This document shows, piece by piece, positions 18,662 through 27,730 of a stretch of 64,000 nucleotides of DNA. The stretch's first letter is position 1. Each line of letters opens with the position of its first letter. A model generated the notes under the pieces. It did not search any database and was not told where the DNA came from. It saw nothing but the letters and a program-made list of their open reading frames with translations. Source of the DNA: Pseudoalteromonas sp. XMcav2-N. GTDB taxonomy: Bacteria; Pseudomonadota; Gammaproteobacteria; Enterobacterales; Alteromonadaceae. The position numbers and the translations under genes were made by a program. The stretch covers positions 248,001 to 312,000 of the forward strand of contig NZ_JAMXSF010000004.1 in assembly GCF_024124545.1 (NCBI RefSeq), given 5' to 3'.

Positions 18662-19261
18662 ATGCAACAAATCCTGTATTTTATTCGCCATGGTGAGCCG
18701 CTTGAAACTGGCCGTTTGCTCGGAAGCACAGATATGCCGGCAAGCGAGCGGGGCAATGAGCAGGTGTATGCCCAACTGCAGGCTTGTGGTGCCATTACAC
18801 AAGTGATTAGCTCTCCATTGTTGCGGTGTCAGACAGTGGCGCACGCGTTTTGTGAAACAGCCGGTTTGCCATTACAGGTTGATCCCAAGCTCAGTGAAAT
18901 GGACTTTGGTGACTGGGACGGACAAAGCTATGAAGCGCTCTGGCAGTCAACACAGTCGCCCGGTATTGGAGATTTCTGGCAAAGCCCCTGGCAGTATACG
19001 CCACCAAATGGCGAGCCGATGTCGGTATTCCATCAGCGCTTAGTTGACTGGTGGCAACAGTTCACAGCACGCCCCTCATCTGAGTCTGTGGCAATTGTCA
19101 CTCATGCGGGCGTTATTAAGCAGTTGCTGGCCATCTGGTTAGGCTTACCTGAGGGCTTTGATACGCATTTATCTTGTCTGGAGATAGGCTATGCCAAAAT
19201 GGTTAAAGTAACTGTGTTCTACGATGAAGCAGGTCGTGCCTGGCCGAAAGTTGTGTTTTAG
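18662..19261 (+). CDS. cobC: Histidine phosphatase family protein, probable alpha-ribazole phosphatase
   Basis: The 199-residue protein is a branch-1 histidine phosphatase: the catalytic FIRHGEPLETGR near residue 8, the VISSPLLRCQTVA block, LSEMDFGDWDGQSYE with the acid residue, and the second histidine in VTHAGVIKQLL. CobC removes phosphate from alpha-ribazole-5'-phosphate in the nucleotide-loop pathway. The assignment rests on family plus position, just before the B12 riboswitch operon; other phosphatases share the motifs. It lies upstream of the riboswitch, so that switch should not control it directly. Confidence 0.8.
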   Translation: MQQILYFIRHGEPLETGRLLGSTDMPASERGNEQVYAQLQACGAITQVISSPLLRCQTVAHAFCETAGLPLQVDPKLSEMDFGDWDGQSYEALWQSTQSPGIGDFWQSPWQYTPPNGEPMSVFHQRLVDWWQQFTARPSSESVAIVTHAGVIKQLLAIWLGLPEGFDTHLSCLEIGYAKMVKVTVFYDEAGRAWPKVVF

Positions 19262-19304
19262 ACGTCTGGACTTCATAATAGGCGCTAAATCTAGAATCGT
19301 AATG

Positions 19305-19700
19305 TATTGGCAGTCATTGGGAATGAGGTGCAAATCCTCAGCTGTCCCCGCAACTGTAATGGACTTTTATACCAATTTGCTTAATTAAGTGTTCTATTTT
19401 GAGGCGAGAAAATATGGTCGATAACACCGCTTCCGCGTCCTGCTATCGCTGAGGCACCTACGTCCATATAGGCGAGGCAAAAATTTTGCTATTTAGTTGT
19501 TCTAAATGAAAAATTTTTAACGCCGTTAGCGTCATATTTGCTCCGTCAAATTGAACAGGTATTAAGTTAAATTGATATTAGTCTGAAGCCAGATACCAAG
19601 GCCAATACCTACACTTAAGCGGGCGCACTTAAGTCAGTACAGAAGGCCAGTCGTGACAATGCGAGTGGCCAGCTCTGCTGCCGCCTGCATTTGAGGCGGT
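19305..19700 (+). promoter_or_regulatory. Cobalamin riboswitch, aptamer interrupted by a repeat, with ribosome-site hairpin
   Basis: The B12-box style core is clear: GGGAATGAGGTGCAAATCCT, CAGCTGTCCCCGCAACTGTA, and later GTCTGAAGCCAGATACC. The closing helix P1 is visible as TATTGGC (19305-19311) paired with GCCAATA (19601-19607). Between GGAC (19361-19364) and GTC (19581-19583), which can pair as a peripheral stem, lies a 210-bp copy of the interspersed repeat. Downstream, CCGCC (19681-19685) pairs with GGCGG (19695-19699), covering the GAGG ribosome site just before the btuD ATG at 19701, so control is likely translational. Effector class (adenosyl- or other cobalamin) is not decided by what I can see. 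Confidence 0.88.
19369..19578 (-). repeat. Interspersed inverted-repeat element, copy B, inside the riboswitch
   Basis: The copy begins ATACCAATTTGCTTAATTAA and ends AAATTGATAT. It is nearly identical to copies A and C except for an extra segment of about 48 bp after GATAACA (about 19420-19467). That segment puts a TAG into the minus-strand frame that the other copies keep open. Both sides can be read with a TTA flank (TTA before TACC and TTA after GATA), as in copy C, which would suit a 3-bp target duplication. The tips pair with each other, so the element forms a long hairpin at a peripheral stem of the aptamer. Confidence 0.9.
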
Positions 19701-20498
19701 ATGACTTCACCACAAATCTCCGTGCACAACCTGAGCCTGACCCTGGGTGACAAGCCGATTCTGTCAGCGTTAAACTTTACCATTGCGCGTGGGCAGTTTA
19801 TTGGTCTGATCGGGCCAAATGGCGCTGGTAAATCTAGCTTGTTGCGCTGTTTGTACCGTTATTGGCAGCCCTCACAGGGGAGTGTCCGATACGCAGGTAA
19901 ACTTGTGTCGGACTATTCTCGTCGCGATTATGCTCGTCAGGTAGCCGTTGTCTTGCAGGAGATCCCCAGCCAGTTTAATCTGGCGCTGTCCGAGGTTGTT
20001 GCGATGGGCGTGACACCTCATAAAACGCTCTTTCGCGCTGTCAATGCCGATGATAAACAGCGTATTTTAGAAGCCATTGAGCGCGTGGGTCTGAGCCACA
20101 AGGCGCAGCAGGCTTTTGATTCCCTGTCCGGGGGCGAAAAGCAACGGGCGATGATCGCCCGGGCCATGGTACAGCAGCCAGATTTATTAATTATGGACGA
20201 GCCAACCAGCCACCTGGATGTGAAGTATCAGATCCAAATCATGGAGCTGGCTAAAGCCATGGGAGTGACTGTCATTGCGTCTTTCCATGACTTAAACCTG
20301 GCAGCGGCGCTCAGTGACGAGTTACTGGTGCTGGCACAAGGTAAGCTGATGGCTCAGGGCACACCTCTGGATATCATAACCCCCGATTTACTCAGCGACA
20401 TTTTTGGGGTGTGTGCAGAAGTAGAAACAGTACCCGGACTCCACAGCAGTGCACCGGGCGTGCCACACATTCGTTATCATTATGGGTATCAGCTATGA
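19701..20498 (+). CDS. btuD: ABC transporter ATP-binding protein, vitamin B12 uptake
   Basis: The 265-residue ATPase shows Walker A GPNGAGKSS (near residue 38), the LSGGEKQR signature, Walker B LLIMDEPTSHLD and the switch histidine in SFHDLNLAAAL. It is of the FecE/BtuD type that energises siderophore or B12 import. The riboswitch directly upstream, and btuC overlapping its end, identify cobalamin as the substrate. Its ribosome site lies in the hairpin at 19681-19699. First gene of the riboswitch operon. Confidence 0.92.
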   Translation: MTSPQISVHNLSLTLGDKPILSALNFTIARGQFIGLIGPNGAGKSSLLRCLYRYWQPSQGSVRYAGKLVSDYSRRDYARQVAVVLQEIPSQFNLALSEVVAMGVTPHKTLFRAVNADDKQRILEAIERVGLSHKAQQAFDSLSGGEKQRAMIARAMVQQPDLLIMDEPTSHLDVKYQIQIMELAKAMGVTVIASFHDLNLAAALSDELLVLAQGKLMAQGTPLDIITPDLLSDIFGVCAEVETVPGLHSSAPGVPHIRYHYGYQL

Positions 20499-21487
20499 GG
20501 GTTTTGCTTATACCTGGCCTCATTTTTGCCTGCATGTTCAGTCTGCTCAGTGCGCTGTCTGTCGGGGCTGTTTCTCTGAGCTGGGGTGAAGTCTGGCAGG
20601 CGTTAAGCAGTTATGACAGCAGCATACTGAGCCAGAAAATTGTGGTAGAGCTGCGATTACCCCGCACTTTACTGGCTTTTTTCGCCGGTGCAGGGCTCGC
20701 CATCGCCGGACTCATTCTGCAAACGGTCACCCGAAACCCATTGGCTGATCCCTACTTGTTTGGTATTTCCTCTGGTGCTTCCTTCGGCGTAGTGTTGCTG
20801 GTTGCGCTGTTTGGTGTGCAGAGTGCGCTGGCATTGTCTGGTGCGGCCTTTGCTGGCAGCGCCGTGGCAATGAGTCTGTTACTGCTGATTGCCTTTCACA
20901 AAGGCACTGCACTGGTTGAAAACATGCTGTTGTCGGGTGTCGCTTTGACCTTTTTATTCTCGGCCTTTACCAGTTTGCTGTTGTACTGGAGTGACCCTCA
21001 GGCCATCAGCGCGATTATATTCTGGAGCCTGGGCAGTTTCAGCCGCGCAGACTGGCAATGGCTGTGGTTACCCGCTTTGGTTGTTTCGCTGGGGTGTGTC
21101 TTGATGTTACTGATGCGCCGCAGCCTGAACGCCTTGCTGGTTGGAGACGAGAGTGCGGTGACGCTGGGGGTGAATGTCCACCGACTCAGGCTGGGCATGC
21201 TGATTTTGGCGTCGATACTAACGGCGGTGATTGTCGCTGCCTGTGGTGGCGTCGGCTTTGTTGGTCTGATGATCCCCCATATCGTGCGCTTTTTTATCTC
21301 TCAGGTTCGCACTGTGGGTATGTTAGCGACGGCCTTATCTGGCGGACTCATGATGCTTTGGGTCGATGTACTCGCCCGTACCCTGATAGACAACCAGGAG
21401 CTGCCGATTGGGGTGATCACCTCAGCGATTGGCAGCGTGTTTTTCTTATCGCTGTTAATCGCCAAAAAGCGCGCCGCCAGCATCTGA
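20495..21487 (+). CDS. btuC: ABC transporter permease, vitamin B12 uptake
   Basis: This 330-residue protein is a FecCD/BtuC-type permease with about ten membrane helices. Family blocks include VVELRLPRTLLAFFAGAGLA, LQTVTRNPLADPYLFGISSG, and GGVGFVGLMIPHIVRF. The ATG at 20495 overlaps the btuD stop as ATGA and gives a normal N-terminus; the 28-codon longer frame lies in btuD. With BtuD and the BtuF encoded later it should form the inner-membrane importer. No outer-membrane BtuB gene is in the window. Confidence 0.92.
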   Translation: MRVLLIPGLIFACMFSLLSALSVGAVSLSWGEVWQALSSYDSSILSQKIVVELRLPRTLLAFFAGAGLAIAGLILQTVTRNPLADPYLFGISSGASFGVVLLVALFGVQSALALSGAAFAGSAVAMSLLLLIAFHKGTALVENMLLSGVALTFLFSAFTSLLLYWSDPQAISAIIFWSLGSFSRADWQWLWLPALVVSLGCVLMLLMRRSLNALLVGDESAVTLGVNVHRLRLGMLILASILTAVIVAACGGVGFVGLMIPHIVRFFISQVRTVGMLATALSGGLMMLWVDVLARTLIDNQELPIGVITSAIGSVFFLSLLIAKKRAASI

Positions 21488-21503
21488 TCTAACCGGAGAC
21501 TTT

Positions 21504-22568
21504 ATGATCCCACAACTCAACCGCCAGCATGACGCGCATATTCAGCACACCATAGATATGAAGACTAAGCCTCAGGGCGCATTGGGCAAGCTCGAAACGC
21601 TGGCGCATCAGCTGGTCACAATTTTGAGTCAGGGCATGGAGCGCTGTCAGCTTGAAAGCGAAAAACCAGATATCGTGCGTCCTCAGATGCTGATTTTTGC
21701 CGGCGATCACGGTATTGCAGGCGAAGGCGTTTCTATTGCACCCAGCGAGGTGACAGCCCAGATGGTGGCTAACTTTGCCACCGGTGGCGCGGCCATCAAT
21801 GTTTTGTGTGCTCAGCTTGGCTGGCAATTGAGTGTGATTGACTGCGGTATTTTGACGCCACCAGCGCCTGAGCTGAATGTGGTGTCGCAGCGTCTTGGTA
21901 ATATCACCCGGCCTTTGCACCTTGAACCAGCACTGAGTGAAGCGCAGCTGGAGCAAGGCCTGGCATTGGGTCAAGAAGCGGTAAAGCCAGCGCTGAGCTC
22001 AGGCACTAACTTATTTGCATTGGGCGAAATGGGGATCGGCAACACCACCGCCGCTGCAGCCATTTTTTCTGCCCTGAGCGGGCTAACTAGTGCTGAAACG
22101 GTCGGGCGAGGCACTGGCGTCAGCGAAGGGGTGGTAGAGAAAAAGCAACAACTTATCGAGCAGGCTTTGCGATTACATCGTGAGGCATTGCATGACCCGT
22201 GTGAGGTATTGCGCCGTCTCGGTGGGTTTGAAATCTGTCAGATGGTCGGTGCCATACTGGAGATTGCCCGAGCTCAGAAGGTCATTCTGGTGGATGGCTT
22301 TATTGCGACAGCCGCGGCCATGCTGGCCTATCGGATAGACCCTGCGTGTAAAGATTATATGGTTTTTGCACATTGCTCGGGTGAGCAGGGGCATCAGGCG
22401 ATGCTGAACTGGCTCAATGTTGAGCCATTGCTGAACCTGAACATGCGACTTGGCGAGGGCACGGGTGCCGCACTGGCCTTACCTCTGTGTCAAAGTGCGC
22501 TGGCGTTTTATTATCAGATGGCCAGTTTCGAGGCCGCGGCCGTCACTCAGGTGGTCGAACCCTCATGA
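21504..22568 (+). CDS. cobT: Nicotinate-nucleotide:dimethylbenzimidazole phosphoribosyltransferase
   Basis: CobT makes alpha-ribazole phosphate, the precursor of the lower ligand of cobalamin. The 354-residue protein has KTKPQGALGKLE near the start, MLIFAGDHGIAGEGVS, ALGEMGIGNTTAAAA, and the catalytic glutamate in LGEGTGAALALPL. GGAG lies upstream of the ATG. The cobS start overlaps its stop. Which benzimidazole base is used, and where it comes from, is not shown here. Confidence 0.96.
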   Translation: MIPQLNRQHDAHIQHTIDMKTKPQGALGKLETLAHQLVTILSQGMERCQLESEKPDIVRPQMLIFAGDHGIAGEGVSIAPSEVTAQMVANFATGGAAINVLCAQLGWQLSVIDCGILTPPAPELNVVSQRLGNITRPLHLEPALSEAQLEQGLALGQEAVKPALSSGTNLFALGEMGIGNTTAAAAIFSALSGLTSAETVGRGTGVSEGVVEKKQQLIEQALRLHREALHDPCEVLRRLGGFEICQMVGAILEIARAQKVILVDGFIATAAAMLAYRIDPACKDYMVFAHCSGEQGHQAMLNWLNVEPLLNLNMRLGEGTGAALALPLCQSALAFYYQMASFEAAAVTQVVEPS

Positions 22569-23341
22569 ATGCGCTGAGACAATTTAAACTGGCGGTGATT
22601 TTTCTGACCCGCATCCCCGCTAAAGTGACGGGCGAGGTCAGCGATCAGGATATCAATCAGGCCAGTGGCTACTTTGCCTGGGTGGGCGTGTTATTGGGTG
22701 CTCTGCTGGCCCTTATCTACTTAGTGCTGAGCAGCTTCTTGCCCGAAGGCATTGCGGTATTGCTCACGCTTGGCGGCGGACTGCTGATCACCGGCGCGTT
22801 CCATGAAGATGGCTTTGCCGATGTCTGGGACGGCTTTGGAGGCGGCTGGCGCGTAGCCGACAAGCTCACCATTATGAAAGACAGCCGCCTTGGCACTTAT
22901 GGTGCTGCCGCATTGATCATCTTGCTGCTTACCAAATATCAAGCTTTGCTGACACTGAGTGAGCACGCCCTTTATGTCTGCGGTGCGCTCATTCTTGCCC
23001 ATGGCCTGAGCCGTGCCATGGCGACCAGCCTGATCGGTAAACTGGACTATGTGCAGGCGGATGCGCAAAGTAAAGTGAAACCGGTTGCTCAGTCTCTTGC
23101 CTATGAAAGTAAGCAGTTACTCTATGTGTGTGGTCTGAGCTTGCTGATAGTGAGCTGGATAGCCGGGCTGTTTACGTTATGGCAAAGCATTGCGCTGCTT
23201 AGTGTACTTTGGCTATGCCGCGCGATTTGTATTTACTGGTTTAAGCGTCAGCTCGGTGGGTATACCGGAGACTGCCTGGGCGCGGCGCAGCAACTGGGTG
23301 AGGTGGTCGTGTATTTATTTTGTCTGGGCGTCTGGTTATGA
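22565..23341 (+). CDS. cobS: Adenosylcobinamide-GDP ribazoletransferase (cobalamin synthase)
   Basis: CobS joins adenosylcobinamide-GDP with alpha-ribazole (or its phosphate) in the membrane. The 258-residue protein is hydrophobic with several helices and carries the acidic GAFHEDGFADVWDGFGGG motif, then IMKDSRLGTYGAAA and GYTGDCLGAAQQ, all diagnostic. The start is the ATG overlapping the cobT stop (ATGA). Its own stop overlaps the cobU start in the same way. Confidence 0.96.
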   Translation: MNALRQFKLAVIFLTRIPAKVTGEVSDQDINQASGYFAWVGVLLGALLALIYLVLSSFLPEGIAVLLTLGGGLLITGAFHEDGFADVWDGFGGGWRVADKLTIMKDSRLGTYGAAALIILLLTKYQALLTLSEHALYVCGALILAHGLSRAMATSLIGKLDYVQADAQSKVKPVAQSLAYESKQLLYVCGLSLLIVSWIAGLFTLWQSIALLSVLWLCRAICIYWFKRQLGGYTGDCLGAAQQLGEVVVYLFCLGVWL

Positions 23342-23880
23342 CAGGACGGGTGGAATTGCTCCTCGGCGGGGCTCGCTCAGGAAAAAGCAGATTAGGTGAG
23401 CAAAGGGCCGAGCGCTGGCTTAGTGATGGCAAAGTGGCCCGGCTAATTTATGTGGCCACGGCGCGCCCCGGGGATGAGGAAATGGCCGCGCGGATCGCCC
23501 ACCATCAGGCAACACGCACCAAGCACTGGCAGCTAGTTGAGGAGCCCTGGGCACTGGATCAGGTTCTGAGCACACTTGGGCCCGATGATGGCGTCTTGAT
23601 TGACTGCCTGACTTTATGGCTAACCACAGCGCTGTGCGACTACCGCGACTCGGCATTTCAACACAAGCGCGGGGCGCTGCTGAGTGCCCTGAAATCCAGC
23701 CATGCACAGATTATTCTGATCAGCAATGAAGTGGGCCACGGTATCGTGCCACTTGGTGAGTTAAGTCGCCGTTTTGTTGATGAAGCCGGCTGGCTGCATC
23801 AGGACATTGCCGCGCTGGCGGATAAAGTCGATTTTGTGATGGCGGGTTTGCCGCTGACACTTAAAGGAGGGGAGATATGA
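23338..23880 (+). CDS. cobU: Bifunctional adenosylcobinamide kinase/guanylyltransferase
   Basis: CobU phosphorylates adenosylcobinamide and then adds GMP. The 180-residue protein has the P-loop GGARSGKSR near residue 8, the [18 protein letters not shown] block containing the histidine that carries [14 protein letters not shown] and NEVGHGIVP. The ATG at 23338 overlaps the cobS stop; a frame 6 codons longer is less likely. It ends with an ATGA overlap with cobQ. Confidence 0.96.
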   Translation: MTGRVELLLGGARSGKSRLGEQRAERWLSDGKVARLIYVATARPGDEEMAARIAHHQATRTKHWQLVEEPWALDQVLSTLGPDDGVLIDCLTLWLTTALCDYRDSAFQHKRGALLSALKSSHAQIILISNEVGHGIVPLGELSRRFVDEAGWLHQDIAALADKVDFVMAGLPLTLKGGEI

Positions 23881-25358
23881 ATACGTTAATGGTACAGGGC
23901 ACCACCTCCGATGCGGGTAAAAGCACGCTGGTAGCGGGCTTGTGCCGGGCATTACAGCGCCGCGGCATTGAGGTCGTTCCGTTTAAACCACAAAATATGG
24001 CACTTAACAGTGCGGTCACGCCGGATGGTGGCGAAATTGGCCGGGCTCAGGCGCTACAGGCCATAGCCGCCAAGGTACCGCTCAGCACCGACCTCAACCC
24101 TATCTTACTCAAACCGAATTCAGATACCGGTGCGCAGGTAATCGTGCATGGCCGGGCGCTGAGTAATATGGAAGCGGCGGGCTATCACGACTACAAAAAA
24201 GTCGCCATGCAGGCAGTACTGACCTCACATCAAAGGCTCAGCGAACAGCATGCACTGTGTGTGGTAGAAGGAGCCGGGAGCCCGGCGGAAATTAACCTGC
24301 GGGAAAATGACATCGCCAATATGGGGTTTGCCTGTGAGGTGGATTGCCCGGTGATCATCATTGCGGATATCGATAAGGGCGGGGTGTTTGCCCATCTGGT
24401 TGGCACTCTGGCGCTGCTAAGTGAGTATGAGCAATCCCTTGTTAAGGGATTTGTGATTAACCGCTTTCGCGGCGATATTGCCTTACTGCAAAGCGGCCTG
24501 GACTGGCTCGAGCAGTATACCGGTAAACCTGTATTAGGCGTGCTGCCTTACCTGCATGACCTGGCGCTGGATGCCGAAGATGCCGTGACCGTTGCCAATC
24601 GCATCGACAGCCCCGAGGTGAAAGTGGCGGTTCTGCTACTGCCACATATTAGCAACCACACCGATTTTGATACCCTGCGATTAGACCCTAAAGTGGACCT
24701 GCGTTATGTGCGCCACACCGAAACCATAGGCGCTGCCGACTTGGTGATCATTCCCGGTAGTAAAAATGTCCTCAATGACCTGGCCTTTTTGCGCGCAGAA
24801 GGGTGGGACATTGAGCTGCGACGCCATGTGCGTTATGGCGGTAAGGTACTTGGGATCTGTGGCGGATTTCAAATGCTGGGCAAGAGCATTTGCGATCCGG
24901 AACAGGTTGAGTCGACGCTCGGCACTACTAAAGGTCTCGGTCTGGCGGAGTTTGATACTAAACTGACGAGCAATAAAACCCTGACTCAGGTGCAGGCAAA
25001 CTGCCTTTTAAACGCACAGCAAACGCCATTGAATGGCTATGAGATCCACTGCGGGATTAGTCAGGGCCCGGCACTGGCGCGGCCATTTTTGCAGTTTGTT
25101 GCACATCCATCGGGGTGGCAAGTTGATGGTTTTATCAGCGAGGACAACCAGCTGGCGGGCACCTATCTGCACGGGTTATTTGATAGTCCCGAGGGGCTAA
25201 CCTGTGTGCTGCAGTGGGCAAGCGAAGGTCGCTACAGTGGCAGCGGATTCAATCTGGCTGAGCACCGGGAGCAGCAACTTGAGCGGCTGGCAGATATGTG
25301 TGAAACCCATTTAGAGATAGATAAAATTCTGGCAATCAGTGAACAGAGGACAGCATGA
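23877..25358 (+). CDS. cobQ: Cobyric acid synthase, glutamine-hydrolysing
   Basis: CobQ amidates adenosylcobyrinic acid a,c-diamide at four side chains to give cobyric acid. The 493-residue protein starts with a dethiobiotin-synthase-like domain ([28 protein letters not shown]) and ends with a class I glutamine amidotransferase domain whose nucleophile is in [11 protein letters not shown] and whose histidine is in [10 protein letters not shown]. No corrin-ring genes and no cbiB are in this window, so in this neighbourhood it would serve salvage of incomplete corrinoids. Overlaps its neighbours by 4 bases on both sides. Confidence 0.96.
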   Translation: MNTLMVQGTTSDAGKSTLVAGLCRALQRRGIEVVPFKPQNMALNSAVTPDGGEIGRAQALQAIAAKVPLSTDLNPILLKPNSDTGAQVIVHGRALSNMEAAGYHDYKKVAMQAVLTSHQRLSEQHALCVVEGAGSPAEINLRENDIANMGFACEVDCPVIIIADIDKGGVFAHLVGTLALLSEYEQSLVKGFVINRFRGDIALLQSGLDWLEQYTGKPVLGVLPYLHDLALDAEDAVTVANRIDSPEVKVAVLLLPHISNHTDFDTLRLDPKVDLRYVRHTETIGAADLVIIPGSKNVLNDLAFLRAEGWDIELRRHVRYGGKVLGICGGFQMLGKSICDPEQVESTLGTTKGLGLAEFDTKLTSNKTLTQVQANCLLNAQQTPLNGYEIHCGISQGPALARPFLQFVAHPSGWQVDGFISEDNQLAGTYLHGLFDSPEGLTCVLQWASEGRYSGSGFNLAEHREQQLERLADMCETHLEIDKILAISEQRTA

Positions 25359-25954
25359 GCGAACACAATCAAGATAAACACAAGGCAAGACAGCAAAAAG
25401 TGAAAGAGCAGGTCGATGCCAAAATCGAGCAGGCACAGGAAGAAAAAGGCATATTGCAGGTGATCACCGGCAATGGCAAAGGTAAGTCCACTTCAGGGTT
25501 TGGTACCGTGGCCCGGTGCGTGGGTCATGGCATGAATGCTGCGGTTGTGCAGTTTATTAAAGGCATGTGGGAATGCGGCGAGCGTAACTTGCTGGAGCGT
25601 GCTGGTGTGCCGTTTGCCGTCATGAAGACCGGCTTTACCTGGGAGACACAAAACCGTGAGACAGATACCCAGGCGGCGCAGGCTACCTGGCAACAGGCAA
25701 AGCTGTGGCTCCAGGATGACAGTATCGACCTGGTACTGCTGGATGAGCTCACTTATATGGTCAGCTACGACTATCTTGATTTGGATGAAGTGATTGAGGC
25801 GCTGGAAAATCGCCCTGTGATGCAGTCGGTGATCATCACCGGCCGTGGTGCACATCGTCGTCTGACTGAGCTGGCCGATACCGTCAGTGAGGTGCGCAAT
25901 GTGAAACATGCTTTTGAAGCGGGGATCAAAGCACAAAAAGGATTCGACTTTTGA
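25355..25954 (+). CDS. cobO: Cob(I)yrinic acid a,c-diamide adenosyltransferase (CobO/BtuR type)
   Basis: This enzyme moves the adenosyl group of ATP to cobalt in cobalamin or precursors. The 199-residue product has a charged N-terminal helix ([19 protein letters not shown]), the ATP loop [28 protein letters not shown] and [15 protein letters not shown] with late [13 protein letters not shown], as in BtuR/CobA. The symbol btuR would be equally valid. Its stop and the next ATG share one base. Confidence 0.95.
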   Translation: MSEHNQDKHKARQQKVKEQVDAKIEQAQEEKGILQVITGNGKGKSTSGFGTVARCVGHGMNAAVVQFIKGMWECGERNLLERAGVPFAVMKTGFTWETQNRETDTQAAQATWQQAKLWLQDDSIDLVLLDELTYMVSYDYLDLDEVIEALENRPVMQSVIITGRGAHRRLTELADTVSEVRNVKHAFEAGIKAQKGFDF

Positions 25955-26832
25955 TGAGCAAGGCCCTTATCATCTGGCTGAACATGGTGTTCTTGTTGAC
26001 TGCGATATCAGCGAGCGCAGATGATAGCTCCGCGTCGCCTGCCAAGCGGATTGTGGCTTTGGCGCCACATATAGTCGAGAACCTATATGCCATTGGCGCA
26101 GGGGAGCGCATCGTCGGGACCGTGGAGTACGCGGACTTTCCTGCTGAGGCCAATCAGATCCCACGTATTGGCGGTTATCATGGTATTGCACTGGAGAAGC
26201 TACTGGCTTTATCGCCCGACCTCGTGATTGCCTGGCAGGGGGGCAATCAGCAAGCCGACCTGGATAAGCTTGAGCAACTTGGCATCAAAGTGGTGTACAG
26301 CGAAACCAAAGATTTACAACAGATCCCTGATGCGCTGCGCTGGTTGGGTCAGTTAACAGCACTGGAAGAAAACGCTGAGCAGGTTGCTCGGCGCTTTGAG
26401 CAAGGCCTGACAAAATTGCAGGAACGTTATCGCTCAGCTATGCCTGTATCTGTATTCTATCAGCTGTGGCCTGCGCCTATGATGACAGTCAATGGCACCA
26501 CCTGGATCCATCAAACCCTGGAGGTGTGTGGGGCCAGTAATGTATTTGCTGATGCCACCACAGCATATCCGCAGATCAGTATCGAAAACGTACTGCATAC
26601 TAAGCCACAGGTGATAGTGATCCCGCAGGAAAAGTCCAAAAAAGCACAGCCAAAAATTGACTGGCAAAAGTGGCCAGAAATCCCGGCTGCCAAGCATCAG
26701 CAATACATAGAAGTGAATGCTGATTTATTGCACCGATATACCAGCCGGGTGCTTGAAGGGCTGAGCGGATTATGTGATAGACTTGATACTTCGCGAACTT
26801 ACTATCAGAAACTCACAACAACTGGGAAATAA
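25954..26832 (+). CDS. btuF: Vitamin B12 ABC transporter substrate-binding protein
   Basis: The 292-residue protein begins with a signal peptide ([19 protein letters not shown]) and has the two-lobed helical-backbone binding fold: [51 protein letters not shown]. It should bind cobalamin in the periplasm and hand it to BtuCD. I use the ATG at 25954, overlapping the cobO TGA; a TTG one codon earlier gives the same frame. It is separated from the transporter genes btuD-btuC by the five cob genes, which is unusual in order but consistent with one transcript. Confidence 0.92.
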   Translation: MSKALIIWLNMVFLLTAISASADDSSASPAKRIVALAPHIVENLYAIGAGERIVGTVEYADFPAEANQIPRIGGYHGIALEKLLALSPDLVIAWQGGNQQADLDKLEQLGIKVVYSETKDLQQIPDALRWLGQLTALEENAEQVARRFEQGLTKLQERYRSAMPVSVFYQLWPAPMMTVNGTTWIHQTLEVCGASNVFADATTAYPQISIENVLHTKPQVIVIPQEKSKKAQPKIDWQKWPEIPAAKHQQYIEVNADLLHRYTSRVLEGLSGLCDRLDTSRTYYQKLTTTGK

Positions 26833-26834
26833 AC

Positions 26835-27494
26835 ATGACAACCTGGAGTGACGTGCTCGGGCACGAAAAACAACAAGCGTATTTTCAGGACACCCTAACC
26901 TATGTTGCTGAGCGTCGGGCGCAGGGCGTGACTGTTTACCCACCTCAGGAGCAGGTATTTGAGGCGTTCAAGGCGACCCCTTTTGATCAGGTCAAAGTCG
27001 TGATCCTGGGTCAGGATCCTTACCACGGACCTGATCAGGCTCACGGACTGTGTTTCTCTGTGTTGCCAGGCGTCAAGGCGCCGCCATCACTGGCCAACAT
27101 GTACAAAGAACTGGCGCAAGACATCGCGGGCTTTCAGATCCCTGACCACGGCTATTTGCTGCCCTGGGCAGAGCAGGGCGTCCTGCTGCTCAATACCGTA
27201 CTGACGGTTGAACAGGGACAGGCACACTCGCACAAACACCTCGGCTGGGAGCGCTTTACCGACGCCGTCATTGCACAGCTGAACCAACACAGCGAAGGGG
27301 TTATTTTCTTGCTGTGGGGCGCGCATGCGCAAAAGAAAGGCAAAGCGATTGACCAGCAACGTCATCACGTGCTGCACGCACCTCACCCGTCTCCGTTGTC
27401 AGCGCATCGTGGTTTTTTTGGCTGTCAGCACTTCTCGCAAACCAATATGCTATTGCAAAACATGGGCAAAACGCCCATCAACTGGCAAGTCTAA
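26835..27494 (+). CDS. ung: Uracil-DNA glycosylase
   Basis: Ung removes uracil from DNA. The 219-residue product has all family-1 motifs: the water-activating loop [34 protein letters not shown] and the [14 protein letters not shown] loop that inserts into the helix. Only 2 bp separate it from btuF, and no terminator or obvious promoter intervenes, so it is probably read on the cobalamin operon transcript as well as any promoter inside btuF. Confidence 0.97.
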   Translation: MTTWSDVLGHEKQQAYFQDTLTYVAERRAQGVTVYPPQEQVFEAFKATPFDQVKVVILGQDPYHGPDQAHGLCFSVLPGVKAPPSLANMYKELAQDIAGFQIPDHGYLLPWAEQGVLLLNTVLTVEQGQAHSHKHLGWERFTDAVIAQLNQHSEGVIFLLWGAHAQKKGKAIDQQRHHVLHAPHPSPLSAHRGFFGCQHFSQTNMLLQNMGKTPINWQV

Positions 27495-27510
27495 GCCGGA
27501 TTCAAAAACA

Positions 27511-27536
27511 AAAAAAGGCGCTCAATGCGCCTTTTT
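27511..27536. terminator. Bidirectional terminator between ung and the DUF3545 gene
   Basis: AAAAAGGCGC and GCGCCTTTTT flank a TCAAT loop. A and T tracts on both sides suit termination of both convergent genes. Confidence 0.92.
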
Positions 27537-27538
27537 CG

Positions 27539-27730
27539 TTAAATAAAGTCAAGCTCGTCCAGATCGATGCTGTCTGCGAATATGTCCAGTTCTTCCAATT
27601 CCTTACGCAGGCGTTGTTTGTCTTTCAGCGCTTCAATTTCACGCCACTTTCTTTTTTTGCCTTTAGATGAGGTTCTTCTCTTTGGTGCAGGACTTTCTAG
27701 TGTTGAAATAAAATCGTCTAGGCTATCCAT
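27539..27730 (-). CDS. DUF3545 family protein, 63 residues
   Basis: The product starts MDSLDDFISTL, has a basic middle (KRRTSSKGKKRKWREIEALK) and an acidic end (DIFADSIDLDELDFI). This matches the small DUF3545 family of Vibrionales and Alteromonadales, as far as I recall it. The middle is predicted to be helical and could bind nucleic acid; that is only an inference from charge. GGAGAA precedes the ATG. Function is unknown. Confidence 0.8.
   Translation of the reverse strand: MDSLDDFISTLESPAPKRRTSSKGKKRKWREIEALKDKQRLRKELEELDIFADSIDLDELDFI

Noticed and set aside
23877..25358. Complete de novo cobalamin pathway
   Set aside because: Only late-step genes are visible; no corrin-ring synthesis gene is in the window.
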